From Rhizobium glycinendophyticum (GTDB taxonomy: Bacteria; Pseudomonadota; Alphaproteobacteria; Rhizobiales; Rhizobiaceae), in contig NZ_VFYP01000001.1 of the NCBI RefSeq assembly GCF_006443685.1, forward strand, positions 1,240,001-1,304,000: a stretch of DNA of 64,000 nt, given 5' to 3'. The notes beneath the pieces are model-generated. The model saw nothing but the letters and a program-made list of their open reading frames with translations. It had not been told where the DNA came from and made no database searches. Shown piece after piece: positions 16,401-24,843 of the stretch. The position numbers were made by a program, and so were the translations under genes. Position 1 is the first letter of the stretch. Every line of letters begins with the position of its first letter.

Positions 16401-17461
16401 GCGCGTTTGGGTACGGGAGGCTCCTCCCCGTGCAGAATGTTCCGTGCTGCCAGGCGTGCAAGATAGGGCGCGAGGATGACGCCGGGATGGCCGGTCGCGA
16501 GGTAGAGGCCCTCGACCTCAGGGACAAAGCCAAGGCGGGGCAGCTTGTCCTCGAAGGTGGGACGATTGCCGATTTCTGCGCTGATCAGGGACAAGGGGGA
16601 TGGCAGATCGAATTCGTCGGCGAGGACTGACAGGAACCGCTCGCCAATCATAGAGGGCGTCTCTTTCATGTCCGCAGGCCAGGACTTTGCGATGAAGACG
16701 GTGTTGTCGAGGCTCTGACGAACTTCGACACGCGGGCCATCGAGAATGTGGTGGATGAAGGGCGTTTCGCAGGCGTATCGGAGCAGGAGCGCCGGGGACA
16801 GGACCATGCCGATATCAATGCCGAGCTGTTTCGTCAGGGTGTCTGTTCCAGGACCAGCGGCGAGGATGACGCAATCGGTCTCGATCAGGCCTGCCGAGAT
16901 CCGGACGCCTTTGACATGATCATTCGTCGTTTCGATGGACGAGACTGTTTCATCGAAATGCACGATTGCACCGCGGGTCCTCGCGGCGTTGAGGAGCGTT
17001 CCGGCCAAGCGGATCGGGTCGATGGCGATGTCGTCGGCCGAAAAGACGGCTGTTTCCGGAACGTGGCGCAGATGCGGTTCCAGCCGGCTGATCGCTGTGC
17101 GATCCACCAGTTCGACAGTCTCGCCAGCGTCCCGGCGTGTCGCGAAGAGATGCTCGGTCTCCTGCGTCGAGGTGTGCCAGAGAAACGATCCACGTCTTGA
17201 AAAATCTGATATTTCGGGCAGATCGCTGATCAGGGCGGGATAGTCCCTGACGGCCTGCTGCCAAAGGGTGTGACTTTCGCTGCCGGGCACCCCATGGACG
17301 GTGTTGATCCAGCCGAAGGCGCGACCGGTGACACCGCAGGCGGGTTTGGGGCCGCTTTCGATCAGGACGACATCTGTTAGCGGCGAGGCCAGGTGATAGG
17401 CCATTGCCGTCCCGAAGATACCGGCGCCGATGATGACGATGCGGCGTTTCTGCAATGGCAT
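16361..17461 (-). CDS. FAD-dependent oxidoreductase (DAO family)
   Basis: A 366-aa flavoenzyme. The N-terminal dinucleotide fold is RRIVIIGAGIFGTAMAYHL, followed by the acidic strand end VVLIESG. RAFGWINTVHG is typical of glycine/D-amino-acid oxidase-like proteins, and VEGLYLATGHPGVILAP is the C-terminal FAD signature. Substrate unknown. The ATG at 17461 follows AAGG; longer frames would run into the divergent AlkB-like gene. Confidence 0.87.
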   Translation of the reverse strand: MPLQKRRIVIIGAGIFGTAMAYHLASPLTDVVLIESGPKPACGVTGRAFGWINTVHGVPGSESHTLWQQAVRDYPALISDLPEISDFSRRGSFLWHTSTQETEHLFATRRDAGETVELVDRTAISRLEPHLRHVPETAVFSADDIAIDPIRLAGTLLNAARTRGAIVHFDETVSSIETTNDHVKGVRISAGLIETDCVILAAGPGTDTLTKQLGIDIGMVLSPALLLRYACETPFIHHILDGPRVEVRQSLDNTVFIAKSWPADMKETPSMIGERFLSVLADEFDLPSPLSLISAEIGNRPTFEDKLPRLGFVPEVEGLYLATGHPGVILAPYLARLAARNILHGEEPPVPKRANGTAPSPTQSEG

Positions 17462-17532
17462 GATGGCAACCTTGAAATGCGACGGATGCGTGTAATGATG
17501 GGCGCTTCCTAGCCTTTGCGGGTAACACGCAG

Positions 17533-18120
17533 ATGACGGTTGCGAGAACTGAAATATCCGACGTTCGCCTCCCTCCCGATGCCCGTGTGATCCCCGAATG
17601 GATCTCGCCCGCCGAGGAAACCGCGCTGGCCGGATATCTCGATGCCGGCGAGTGGAGTGGCGAGTTGCGGCGGCGGGTTCGGCATTTTGGCTATCGCTAT
17701 GACTATCGCGCCCGGATCGCGACACCGCAGAGCCGGATCGGGCCTCTGCCGGACATGCTGCAGCGGCTTGGTCGGCGGATGGTCGAGGAGGGGATTTTTG
17801 CCAGCCTGCCGGACCAGGTGATCGCCAATGAATATCTGCCGGGGCAGGGGATCAGCGCGCATGTCGATTGTGAACCGTGTTTCGGCGATGTGATCGTGTC
17901 GCTCAGCCTGTTGTCGCCGTGCCAGATGCAGTTTCGCCGCGTCGAGACGGGAGAGAAGCGGGCGGTGATTTTACGGCCCCGGTCGCTGCTGGTGCTGGAA
18001 GGGGCAGCAAGGCATGATTGGACGCATGCGATCCCGGCGCGTCGGTCGGACCGGATAGATGGCGTTCAGGTGATGCGTGGGCGGCGGGTGTCGTTGACGT
18101 TTCGGACGATGCGGTTTTGA
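17533..18120 (+). CDS. AlkB-like 2-oxoglutarate/Fe(II) dioxygenase
   Basis: A 195-aa protein with NEYLPGQGISAHVDCEPCFG, where H110 and D112 are iron ligands, a distal His in GAARHDWTHAI and the 2-oxoglutarate-binding Arg in RRVSLTFRTMRF. AlkB enzymes remove alkyl groups from nucleic acid bases oxidatively, but distant members act on other substrates. It is divergent from the FAD oxidoreductase and sits between GTA gp3 and gp4. Confidence 0.88.
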   Translation: MTVARTEISDVRLPPDARVIPEWISPAEETALAGYLDAGEWSGELRRRVRHFGYRYDYRARIATPQSRIGPLPDMLQRLGRRMVEEGIFASLPDQVIANEYLPGQGISAHVDCEPCFGDVIVSLSLLSPCQMQFRRVETGEKRAVILRPRSLLVLEGAARHDWTHAIPARRSDRIDGVQVMRGRRVSLTFRTMRF

Positions 18121-18323
18121 GGGGGCGCTGAACGGATCCCCTCGCGTACAAAATCTGAGGTTTAGCCCTGATCGCTCTCAAGCCCTCTCATCGCCTTCAC
18201 GCGGCGTCGCGCTCAGGCCTCCGTTCGCTGAAATCGATTCACGGGATCGATTTCCGGCCTTCGGCCACCGCTCCGAAGACTTTCCCACAGGGGCGAGAGG
18301 GTGGGTTGCGGCAAGCGGCGGCC
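18121..18323. repeat. Intergenic repeats between AlkB-like and PAP2 genes
   Basis: Contains the class B motif ACAAAATCTGAGGTTTAG near 18149 and GAAATCGATTCACGGGATCG. No gene is evident. Confidence 0.55.
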
Positions 18324-19196
18324 TCAACTCTGCTGTTCGGTCCCGTTGGTCGGCGCCGGCTGCAGCATTGCCGGGGCAAGCGACAGGCGGCGGATGGTGG
18401 TAACGAACTGGGCGATTGTCTTGCGGCGGGCGTCGTGCAGCCGGTGACCGAGCTCGCCGAGGGCGGCGTCGAGCCTGATGTCGCAGGACTGGACCCCCGG
18501 GCGGCCGTAGATCAGGTGTGCCAGGCCGATCGAAAGCGTGGCCATCAGGCCTGTGGCAATCAAGACGTCGGAGAGGAAATGCGCGCCGAAGGCGATGCGG
18601 TTGAGCGCGGTGAGGGCTGTGAAGACGGCGAGCAGCACGAAGACGCAGCGGCGCCAGACCACCGGCACGAAGAAGGCGAGTGGGATGAGACAGGCGACGA
18701 CGGCGGCCTCGCCGGAGACGAAGGAGCGGTCGTCGAAGAATTGACCGCCGAGACCCCAGGCATGGACGAAGGTATCGGTGCCGCCGAACTCAAGCACGCT
18801 GCGCGGGCGCGGCCGGTCGAAGAGCGGCTTCAGGATGCCGTTCACCATCAGCGCCGGGCCGAGCAGGAAGAGGCTGGCGAAATAGAGCGTGAAGCGCGGC
18901 GGAAAGAGCGACGGGCGCGAGGGATAGATGAGTTTGAGGATGAGGCCGACGACGAGTGCGATGGTGAGTGCCAGCGGAAAATACTGGCCGAAGGCGCGGA
19001 AGGTCTGCAGTGCTTCGACCTCGCCTGCCGGAAAGCCGATGCCCTCGACATAGAACAGACGGCTCAAGGCAAGATCGACACCCGGAAAGGCAACGAAGAA
19101 TGCCGAGATGGACAGCGTGATGAGCAGTGACAGAAGCAGCGGCTTTTGCGCGATGGTGCCGCGCGGTGCGCGGCCCGCGTCCATGACATAGACCAT
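18324..19196 (-). CDS. PAP2-family membrane phosphatase
   Basis: A 290-aa integral membrane protein with about six hydrophobic segments. The three phosphatase signatures are KPLFDRPRP, SFVSGEAAVV (catalytic His replaced in text position by SG-E; compare the SxxSGH family form) and RIAFGAHFLSDV. The usual second signature is SGH; here it is SGE, as in the other PAP2 protein near 47 kb. Family members cut phosphate from lipids such as lipid A or isoprenoid diphosphates. ATG 19196, 19184 and 19214 are all possible starts. Confidence 0.82.
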   Translation of the reverse strand: MVYVMDAGRAPRGTIAQKPLLLSLLITLSISAFFVAFPGVDLALSRLFYVEGIGFPAGEVEALQTFRAFGQYFPLALTIALVVGLILKLIYPSRPSLFPPRFTLYFASLFLLGPALMVNGILKPLFDRPRPRSVLEFGGTDTFVHAWGLGGQFFDDRSFVSGEAAVVACLIPLAFFVPVVWRRCVFVLLAVFTALTALNRIAFGAHFLSDVLIATGLMATLSIGLAHLIYGRPGVQSCDIRLDAALGELGHRLHDARRKTIAQFVTTIRRLSLAPAMLQPAPTNGTEQQS

Positions 19197-19389
19197 AATG
19201 TAACCCCAAGACATGTACCCCGCCGCCACATGAGCAGTCATTCATGAAAGCCGTGTGACGCCAGGTGTGGGTTTCGATGCGCGGCCGGCGTGACGGCGCG
19301 GCCACTGGCGATCGCTGGCGGTCATCGGGGCGCGTCATGGCGCCTGATGCCGCAACCTGCGATGGCCATGAGGCATGGACGGGGGGCTT

Positions 19390-19887
19390 TCAGCGCTTCG
19401 GGGCGGGGGGCTCGGCATGGCCCTTGCGCATCAGCCCCGCACCGATGAACAGCCACAGGAAAAGGAGCAGCGGGCCGGCGACGATCAGCGCGGCCCAGAC
19501 GATCGTGCGACCGGCGATGCCGGCAGCAAGTGCCGTGTTGAGGATCAGGACGCAGCCCGGCGCCATCAGGAGCACGGCGCTGACGACCCCGGCGGTGTAG
19601 CGCCTGAGGATGACGGTGGCGGCGAGATGTGGAATGACCGCATTGGCAAGCATCACCAAGGCCGCTCCCGCCAGCAGCGGATCGGCGGCGGACATCTGGG
19701 TCATTTTGGCTGGAATGAGCGCCAGCCCCGCAAGCGTGACAATCACAAGGGCGATGCGCAAGCGGGTGAGCGGAAGGTGTAAACCGCGCCCGGCGAAGAC
19801 ATCGGCGAGGCGATCGGCAAACAGATATTCCTCGCCATTGTGAAGGACGAGCAGGCCGAAAAACAGCCAAAACCAAAACGTGTCCAT
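19390..19887 (-). CDS. HXXEE-domain membrane protein
   Basis: A 165-aa protein with an N-terminal hydrophobic helix carrying HNGEEY, the HXXEE motif, then LPLTRLRIALVIVTLAG and three or four further hydrophobic segments. The function of the family is unknown. The ATG at 19887 has AGGAGA six bases upstream; the upstream ATG at 19902 lacks a site. It is the last insert before the DUF6107 gene. Confidence 0.75.
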   Translation of the reverse strand: MDTFWFWLFFGLLVLHNGEEYLFADRLADVFAGRGLHLPLTRLRIALVIVTLAGLALIPAKMTQMSAADPLLAGAALVMLANAVIPHLAATVILRRYTAGVVSAVLLMAPGCVLILNTALAAGIAGRTIVWAALIVAGPLLLFLWLFIGAGLMRKGHAEPPAPKR

Positions 19888-20119
19888 CACGGTCTCCTGC
19901 ATCCGCGCGAGGGCGACCGCACCGTATCACCGGTGGGCGCTGCGCTGAAAACGGGCTGAGGCTCGGCATCCTGATTCAGAGTGTGAACGTCTTCGCGTGG
20001 TGGATCAAGCAGCGGAATCGGCGTGTGAACCCCGCTCGCCAAGGGATTCAGAAAATTCGCAGAAACGCTTCGGCCTTCCCGGCGGTGGGATCGTCGTCTT
20101 CAAGGCGTGAAGGGAAGGT

Positions 20120-20166
20120 TTGCGCCGGCCGCAGCCTTTTGGGCGGGATCGTACCGGCCGGCGCAA
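20120..20166. repeat. Perfect 11-bp inverted repeat before the DUF6107 gene
   Basis: TTGCGCCGGCC and GGCCGGCGCAA pair perfectly across 25 bp. The rest of the gap 19888-20194 shows no gene. Confidence 0.6.
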
Positions 20167-20194
20167 GGCCAAGCTATCAGTGAAAGATGAACAA

Positions 20195-20512
20195 ATGACT
20201 GACTTCAGCCATGACGGCGGCGTTTTGTCCGCCCGTCTGATCGGCGCTGTCGCAGGCTCTGCGATTTCGCTGGTCTATCTCCTGCCCAAACATCGCCGCG
20301 AGGCGGCGGTGCGCTTTCTGACCGGCGTTGCCTGCGGACTGATCTTCGGCGGGCCGACGGGGCTTTGGGGTGCGACCCAGCTCGGCATCGAGGCCGAACT
20401 TTCCTCCGCCGAAATCATGCTGGCCGGCGCGACGCTCGCCTCCTTCACCGCCTGGTGGGGACTGGGTGTGCTGGTGCGGCTGACGGGGCGGGCGGGGGAG
20501 AAGGTGGGGTGA
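20195..20512 (+). CDS. DUF6107-type GTA-associated membrane protein (gp3.5 position)
   Basis: A 105-aa protein with a short polar start (MTDFSHDGG) and three hydrophobic stretches: RLIGAVAGSAISLVYLLP, FLTGVACGLIFGGPTGLW and LASFTAWWGLGVLVRL. I recall this small membrane protein between portal and prohead protease in rhizobial GTA clusters; its role is not known. The ribosome site is weak (GAAAGA), so translation may depend on its neighbours. Confidence 0.65.
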   Translation: MTDFSHDGGVLSARLIGAVAGSAISLVYLLPKHRREAAVRFLTGVACGLIFGGPTGLWGATQLGIEAELSSAEIMLAGATLASFTAWWGLGVLVRLTGRAGEKVG

Positions 20513-20536
20513 GGTGGGCGCTGAAGTTGGTCCTCA

Positions 20537-20665
20537 TCTTCCGACTGACGGCCCCTCATCCGCCCTTCGGGCACCTTCTCCCCGCAGGCGGGGAGAAGGG
20601 CGACTGCGGCCGGCGTTTTGCCCCCTTCTCCCCGTTCACGGGGAGAGGTCCCGGCAGCGGATGAG
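20537..20665. repeat. Class A intergenic repeat
   Basis: CCCCTCATCCGCCCTTCGGG, CACCTTCTCCCCGCAGGCGG and a mirrored CTTCTCCCCGTTCACGGGGA ... GCGGATGAGGGG. This is a mirrored composite; similar copies occur near 22.9, 27.6, 30.8 and 31.7 kb. Confidence 0.85.
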
Positions 20666-20696
20666 GGGCAATTTGCGGCGGGGCTTGCCGTTGATC

Positions 20697-20824
20697 TTCC
20701 CCCTCCCCTTGAGGGGGAGGGTCGGACCGTAGGTCCGGGGTGGGGTGATCGGAGCGGGTCCGACGTCCGACGCGGGTCACCCCCACCCGCCGCTTCGCGG
20801 CGACCTCCCTTCAAGGGGGAGGTG
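20697..20824. repeat. Composite palindromic repeat before gp4
   Basis: CCTCCCCTTGAGGGGGAGGG, GGGGTGGGGTGA, then TCACCCCCACCCGCCGCTTC and CTTCAAGGGGGAGG. Same plan as the copA-cueR and gp5-gp6 repeats. No gene in the gap 20513-20861. Confidence 0.85.
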
Positions 20825-20861
20825 TGAGACCGGCACCAAACATCATCACGAGGAGAGAGAC

Positions 20862-21437
20862 ATGCAGCGCAGGGAGGGGCCGGGCGCCCCGAGCTTCAGA
20901 TATGCCGGGCTGACGCTGAAGGGCGTTGCCGGCGACGGGACGTTTTCGGGTTATGCGAGCCTGTTCGGCGAGGTCGATCTCGGCCGTGATGCGATCGAGC
21001 GCGGCGCCTTTGCCGCCTCGATCGACAAGCGCGGGGCAGGCGGCGTGCGCATGCTGTTCCAGCACGATCCGGCCGAGGTAATCGGTCGCTGGACGGTTTT
21101 GCGCGAGGATGAACGCGGGCTTTATGTCGAGGGCAAGCTCGCCACCGATGTGGAGCGCGCCCGCGAGGTGCTGGCGCTGATGAAGGCGGGTGCGCTCGAC
21201 GGGCTGTCGATCGGCTTTCGCGCGGTGAAGACGCGGGCCGACCGCAAGGCGGGCGTGCGCCGCATCCTGGAGGCGGATCTCTGGGAGATCTCGGTGGTGA
21301 CCTTTCCGATGCTGCCGACGGCGCGCGTCTCCAATGTCAAACACAGGCGGTTCTACCGCGACAGGGAAACCGAGCTCGTGCGCCTGATGCGCCGGGCGGC
21401 AAGGGCAATGGCAAACAATCGTTTCAGCAAGGGATAA
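20862..21437 (+). CDS. GTA gp4, HK97-type prohead protease
   Basis: A 191-aa serine protease that trims the capsid protein during head maturation. It shows GTFSGYASLFGEVDLGRD, MLFQHDPAEVIGRW (catalytic His), and GALDGLSIGFRAV (catalytic Ser), then EISVVTFPMLPTARV. The ATG at 20862 has a GAGGAGAGA site. The stop lies a few bases before the capsid frame, so gp4 and gp5 are coupled. Confidence 0.94.
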   Translation: MQRREGPGAPSFRYAGLTLKGVAGDGTFSGYASLFGEVDLGRDAIERGAFAASIDKRGAGGVRMLFQHDPAEVIGRWTVLREDERGLYVEGKLATDVERAREVLALMKAGALDGLSIGFRAVKTRADRKAGVRRILEADLWEISVVTFPMLPTARVSNVKHRRFYRDRETELVRLMRRAARAMANNRFSKG

Positions 21438-21465
21438 AGCGATGGATGAGGCGAAAGGACAGGAC

Positions 21466-22755
21466 ATGATGACGGATGACAGGACGGCGGCGAAGGGGCC
21501 GGGCAAGGCGGTTTCGGCGGCGCGTGTGCCCCTCGAGGTGAAGGCGGCACCCGACACGGTGACGGCGGCCTTCGAGGAGTTGATGAGCGCCTTCGAGGCC
21601 TTCAAGGAGGGCAACGACCAGCGGCTGGCGGAAATCGAGGACAAGCTTTCGAGCGACGTCGTCACCCGCGACAAGGTCGAGCGGATCAACAAGGCGATCG
21701 ACGACCAGGGGCGCCTCCTCGACGAACTGGTGCTAAAGAAGCGGCGTCCGCAGCTGGCTTCGCCGGGGCGCGACGATCCGGCTTCGGCCGAACACAAGGC
21801 GGCCTTCGAGGCCTATGTCAGGCGCGGTGACGACCAGGCCTTGCGCGAGCTCGACCAGAAGGCGCTCTCGGCCGGTGTCTCCGGCGACGGCGGTTATCTC
21901 GTGCCGCCGCAGGTGGATGGCGAGATCGGCCGCAGGCTTTCCGCCATTTCCCCGATCCGCTCGCTCGCAACGGTGCGGCAGGTCTCCGGCTCAGTGCTGA
22001 AGAAGCCCTTTGCGGCGTCGGGTTTTGCGAGCGGCTGGGTGGCCGAGACGGCGGCGCGCCCGCAGACCGGCACGCCGGAACTCTCCGAACTCGCCTTTCC
22101 GACCATGGAGCTCTATGCCATGCCGGCGGCGACGCAAGCGCTGCTCGACGATGCGGCCGTCGACATCGAGGCCTGGATTGCGGCCGAGGTCGACATCGCC
22201 TTTGCCGAGCAGGAGGGCCAGGCCTTCGTCTCCGGCGACGGCGTCAACCGTCCCAAGGGGTTTTTGAGCTATACGCAGGTGGCCGACGACGCCTGGGAAT
22301 GGGGCAAGATCGGCACGATCGCGACGGGTGCTGCGGGGGCTTTTGCGGCAAGCGGGGCGTCGGACGTCTTGATCAACGCGGTCTACGCGCTGAAGGCGGG
22401 GCATCGCCAGAACGGCAGCTTCGTCATGAGCCGGCGCAGCCAGGGCGAGGTTCGCAAGCTGAAGGATGCCGACGGCCACTATCTCTGGGCGCCGCCTGCC
22501 AAGGCGGGCGACCCGGCCTCGCTCATGGGCTTTCCGGTCGCCGAATCCGAGGCCATGCCGGAGATTTCGGCGAATGCCACCGCGATCGCCTTCGGCGACT
22601 TCCGGGCGGGGTATCTGGTGGTCGATCGCGTCGGCGTGCGGATCTTGCGCGATCCCTATTCGGCGAAGCCTTACGTGCTGTTCTACACGACGAAGCGCGT
22701 GGGCGGCGGCGTGCAGAACTTCGAGGCGATCAAGCTGGTGAAGTTCGGGGTGTGA
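21466..22755 (+). CDS. GTA gp5, HK97-type major capsid protein
   Basis: A 429-aa head protein. The N-terminal part (TAAFEELMSAFEAFKEGNDQ onward) is a coiled-coil delta domain, expected to be removed by gp4. The mature fold starts near ALSAGVSGDGGYLVPPQVDG. Later segments VAETAARPQTGTPELSELAF and EQEGQAFVSGDGVNRPKGFL are typical. ATG 21466 has an AAAGGAC site; ATG 21442 is in frame eight codons earlier. The stop is followed at once by a palindromic repeat. Confidence 0.95.
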   Translation: MMTDDRTAAKGPGKAVSAARVPLEVKAAPDTVTAAFEELMSAFEAFKEGNDQRLAEIEDKLSSDVVTRDKVERINKAIDDQGRLLDELVLKKRRPQLASPGRDDPASAEHKAAFEAYVRRGDDQALRELDQKALSAGVSGDGGYLVPPQVDGEIGRRLSAISPIRSLATVRQVSGSVLKKPFAASGFASGWVAETAARPQTGTPELSELAFPTMELYAMPAATQALLDDAAVDIEAWIAAEVDIAFAEQEGQAFVSGDGVNRPKGFLSYTQVADDAWEWGKIGTIATGAAGAFAASGASDVLINAVYALKAGHRQNGSFVMSRRSQGEVRKLKDADGHYLWAPPAKAGDPASLMGFPVAESEAMPEISANATAIAFGDFRAGYLVVDRVGVRILRDPYSAKPYVLFYTTKRVGGGVQNFEAIKLVKFGV

Positions 22756-22761
22756 GGGTTT

Positions 22762-22893
22762 GACCCTCCCCTTGAGGGGGAGGGTCGGAGCGAAGGTCCG
22801 GGGTGGGGTGATCCCTGGGTTTGCTCCTGACCTTCGACCCAGGCTCACCCCCACCCGCCGCTTTGCGGCGACTTCCCCCCTAAAGGGGGAGGT
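22762..22893. repeat. Composite palindromic repeat after capsid gene
   Basis: CCTCCCCTTGAGGGGGAGGG with GGTCCGGGGTGGGGTGA, then TCACCCCCACCCGCCGCTTT and CCCCCTAAAGGGGGAGG. Third member of the mirrored composite family. Confidence 0.85.
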
Positions 22894-22918
22894 GGGTGCC
22901 CGTTTGCGCTCACTGAAA

Positions 22919-23043
22919 GTAGCCCCTCATCCCCCTGCCGGGACCTTCTCCCCGTGAACGGGGAGAAGGGGGCATGCCGCTGGCCGCATTCGCCTTCTCC
23001 CCGCTTGCGGGGAGAAGGTGCCCGAAGGGCGGATGAGGGGCAG
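22919..23043. repeat. Class A intergenic repeat before gp6
   Basis: CCCCTCATCCCCCTGCCGGG ... CTTCTCCCCGTGAACGGGGA ... GCTTGCGGGGAGAAGGTGCC ... GGCGGATGAGGGG. A mirrored copy of the repeat at 20.6 kb. No gene in the gap 22756-23097. Confidence 0.85.
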
Positions 23044-23097
23044 CCCCACTGTAGCGTCTTGGCCGGCAGGTAACTTTTAACTTTCAAAGGACATCCC

Positions 23098-23667
23098 ATG
23101 ACCATTATCGACCTTACTCCGCCTTTGGTGGAGCCGCTGACGCTTGCCGATGTCAGGGCGCATTTGCGGCTCGATACGGACGACGAGGACGAACTCATCG
23201 GCGCGCTGATCACGGTGGCGCGTGAGCATCTGGAGCGGGAGACCGGGTTGGTTCTGGCGATCAGGGATTTCCGGCTGTGCCTCGATGCCTGGCCGGACGA
23301 CGGAATTCTGACGATTGCGCGGGGACCGGTGCGGGCTGTGACGGATGTGACGGTCTATGACGGCGAGGGGGTCGGTCAGGCTGTGGATCTCGACGGGCAT
23401 CTGCTCGACGGCGAGGCGCGACCGACGCGGCTTTGGTTGCGCGAGGTGCCGGAGCCGGGGCGGGCGATGAATGGCATCGAGGTGGAATTTGTCGCCGGCT
23501 TTGGCGAGAGCGGGGCTGACGTGCCCGACACGCTGAAGCGCGCGATGCTCTTGCATATCGGGGCGATGTTTGCCTGCCGGGGCGTGGTGGCGGCAGATGC
23601 CCAGCCGGCGGTGGTGCCGCCGGGTTATGACCGGCTGATCGCGCCGTTTTGCCGGCGGGGGCTATGA
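23098..23667 (+). CDS. GTA gp6, head-tail connector (adaptor) protein
   Basis: A 189-aa protein of the HK97 gp6/gp15 connector type. LTLADVRAHLRLDTDDEDEL and GALITVAREHLERETGLVL are the helical signature, and PDTLKRAMLLHIGAMF is near the C-terminus. It should form a ring under the portal. The ATG has an AAAGGA site. Its stop overlaps the start of gp7 (ATGA). Confidence 0.9.
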   Translation: MTIIDLTPPLVEPLTLADVRAHLRLDTDDEDELIGALITVAREHLERETGLVLAIRDFRLCLDAWPDDGILTIARGPVRAVTDVTVYDGEGVGQAVDLDGHLLDGEARPTRLWLREVPEPGRAMNGIEVEFVAGFGESGADVPDTLKRAMLLHIGAMFACRGVVAADAQPAVVPPGYDRLIAPFCRRGL

Positions 23668-24005
23668 CGATGGCTCTTCTCGATATCGATGCCGGTCGGC
23701 TGACGGCGCGGCTGGTGCTGGAGGCGCCGGCGGCAGAAGAGGACGGGCAGGGCGGGGCGGATGTGACCTTTGTCGAGATGGCGCGGGTTTGGGCGCTGGT
23801 CGAGCCAAAGACATTTGCCGAGGAGATCAAGGGGCCGGGGCTGGTATCGGAGGTGACGCATCAGGTGACCTTGCGGGCGCGGAGCGATCTCAGGCCGGGG
23901 CAGAGATTGCGCAAGGGCGCGCGGGTCTTTGCCATTCTGGCGCTGCGCGATCTCGACGAGACGGGGCGGTTTGTGCTGGCGCTGTGCCGCGAGGTGACGG
24001 GATGA
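23664..24005 (+). CDS. GTA gp7, head closure (stopper) protein
   Basis: A 113-aa beta-rich protein that should form the stopper ring between adaptor and tail. RLTARLVLEAPAAEEDGQGG is followed by ARVWALVEPKTFAEEIKGPG, VTHQVTLRARSDLRPGQRLR and a strand RFVLALCREV, the SPP1 gp16/phage head-closure pattern. Its ATG overlaps the gp6 stop, and its stop overlaps the next ATG, so the three are translationally coupled. Confidence 0.85.
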   Translation: MTMALLDIDAGRLTARLVLEAPAAEEDGQGGADVTFVEMARVWALVEPKTFAEEIKGPGLVSEVTHQVTLRARSDLRPGQRLRKGARVFAILALRDLDETGRFVLALCREVTG

Positions 24006-24223
24006 GGCGGGGTGCCGGAGGCCGGATGCGGACCGGCATGGCGCTGGAAGAGACCGGGGCGGTGCTGGGCGAGATGCTGCGGCGGGCCTTGAACGCACGG
24101 ATGGCACGGGCTGCCGGCACGACGGAGGGAGCGGGGCCGGTGGGGCAGTCGTCCCTTGGCGGCGGCGCATCCGGCGATCTCCCGGCGTCGGGTCGGGATG
24201 GTGTTGGACGCGAAGGGGAATGA
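24002..24223 (+). CDS. 73-aa coupled ORF between gp7 and gp8, function unknown
   Basis: The ORF starts by ATGA overlap with gp7 and stops 3 bp before the gp8 ATG. The first half is a basic amphipathic helix (MALEETGAVLGEMLRRALNA, RMARA); the second half is glycine-rich and disordered. I know of no counterpart between gp7 and gp8 in the RcGTA gene list. Coupling and tight packing favour a real gene, but low-complexity GC-rich DNA can stay open by chance. Confidence 0.5.
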   Translation: MRRGAGGRMRTGMALEETGAVLGEMLRRALNARMARAAGTTEGAGPVGQSSLGGGASGDLPASGRDGVGREGE

Positions 24224-24226
24224 ACA

Positions 24227-24637
24227 ATGACGAATGCGGTCAATGCCTTGGTGCTGGCGCTTCAACAGGCGGTGAAGGCGGATGCGCCCCTCATCGCGCT
24301 GCTCGGCGAAGGCGGGATCAACGACCGGACGGTGCGGCCTCAACGGTTTCCCGCTCTGGTGCTGGGCGCGGTCGAGACGCGCGATTATTCGACCGGCGAC
24401 GGCGAGGGGGCGGAAATCCTCCTGACGCTGGAGGCCTGGAGCGCGACATCGCGGCGCGAGGCGGAGGCCTTGGTCTCGGAGGCAAGGCGGGTGGCGGAGG
24501 CCTTGCCGGAGATGCTGCCAATGGGACCGAACGGATTTCGGCTGGTGAACTGGAGGCATCGGCGCACGGTCAGCCGGCGCGAGGTAAAGGCCGGGTTGTT
24601 CGTTGCGGAGGCGTATTTTCGGGCGGTGGTGGAGTGA
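24227..24637 (+). CDS. GTA gp8, tail terminator (DUF3168)
   Basis: A 136-aa DUF3168 protein: LALQQAVKADAPLIALLGEG, VRPQRFPALVLGAVETRDYS, then ILLTLEAWSATSRREAEALV and LVNWRHRRTVSRREVKAGLF. Family members cap the tail tube and join it to the head. It follows the 73-aa ORF by 3 bp and ends a tight block gp6-gp7-ORF-gp8. Confidence 0.9.
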   Translation: MTNAVNALVLALQQAVKADAPLIALLGEGGINDRTVRPQRFPALVLGAVETRDYSTGDGEGAEILLTLEAWSATSRREAEALVSEARRVAEALPEMLPMGPNGFRLVNWRHRRTVSRREVKAGLFVAEAYFRAVVE

Positions 24638-24684
24638 GGCGGGTCCGATCTCCCCCCTTGCGGGGGAGAAAGCGAAATCGAGGA

Positions 24685-24843
24685 ATTGGCCCGATCAGGG
24701 CCAAACCTCAGATTTCGCAAGAAGGGGGCTCGGTAGGGTGAGTGCCAACGGAACCGTGCCCCCCTCTTGGAAAATCAGAAGTTTAGGGGGCTTTCGCGCG
24801 CCTAAGCCTTCGATTTTCCGTTCTCCCCCGCAAGGGGGGAGAT
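24685..24843 (+). repeat. Direct repeat 1 (class B) at the gp8/MFS boundary
   Basis: About 159 bp closely matching 26250-26410 in the same orientation. Shared blocks include GATCAGGGCC, GATTTCGCA, GGTGAGTGCC, CTCTTGGAAAATC, GAAGTTTAGG and CCTTCGATTTTCCGTTCTCC. It overlaps the last codons of the MFS gene. Confidence 0.85.

Noticed and set aside
20537..20824. Insertion sequence remnants
   Set aside because: No transposase fragments or target duplications; the repeats are short palindromes that recur in many gaps.
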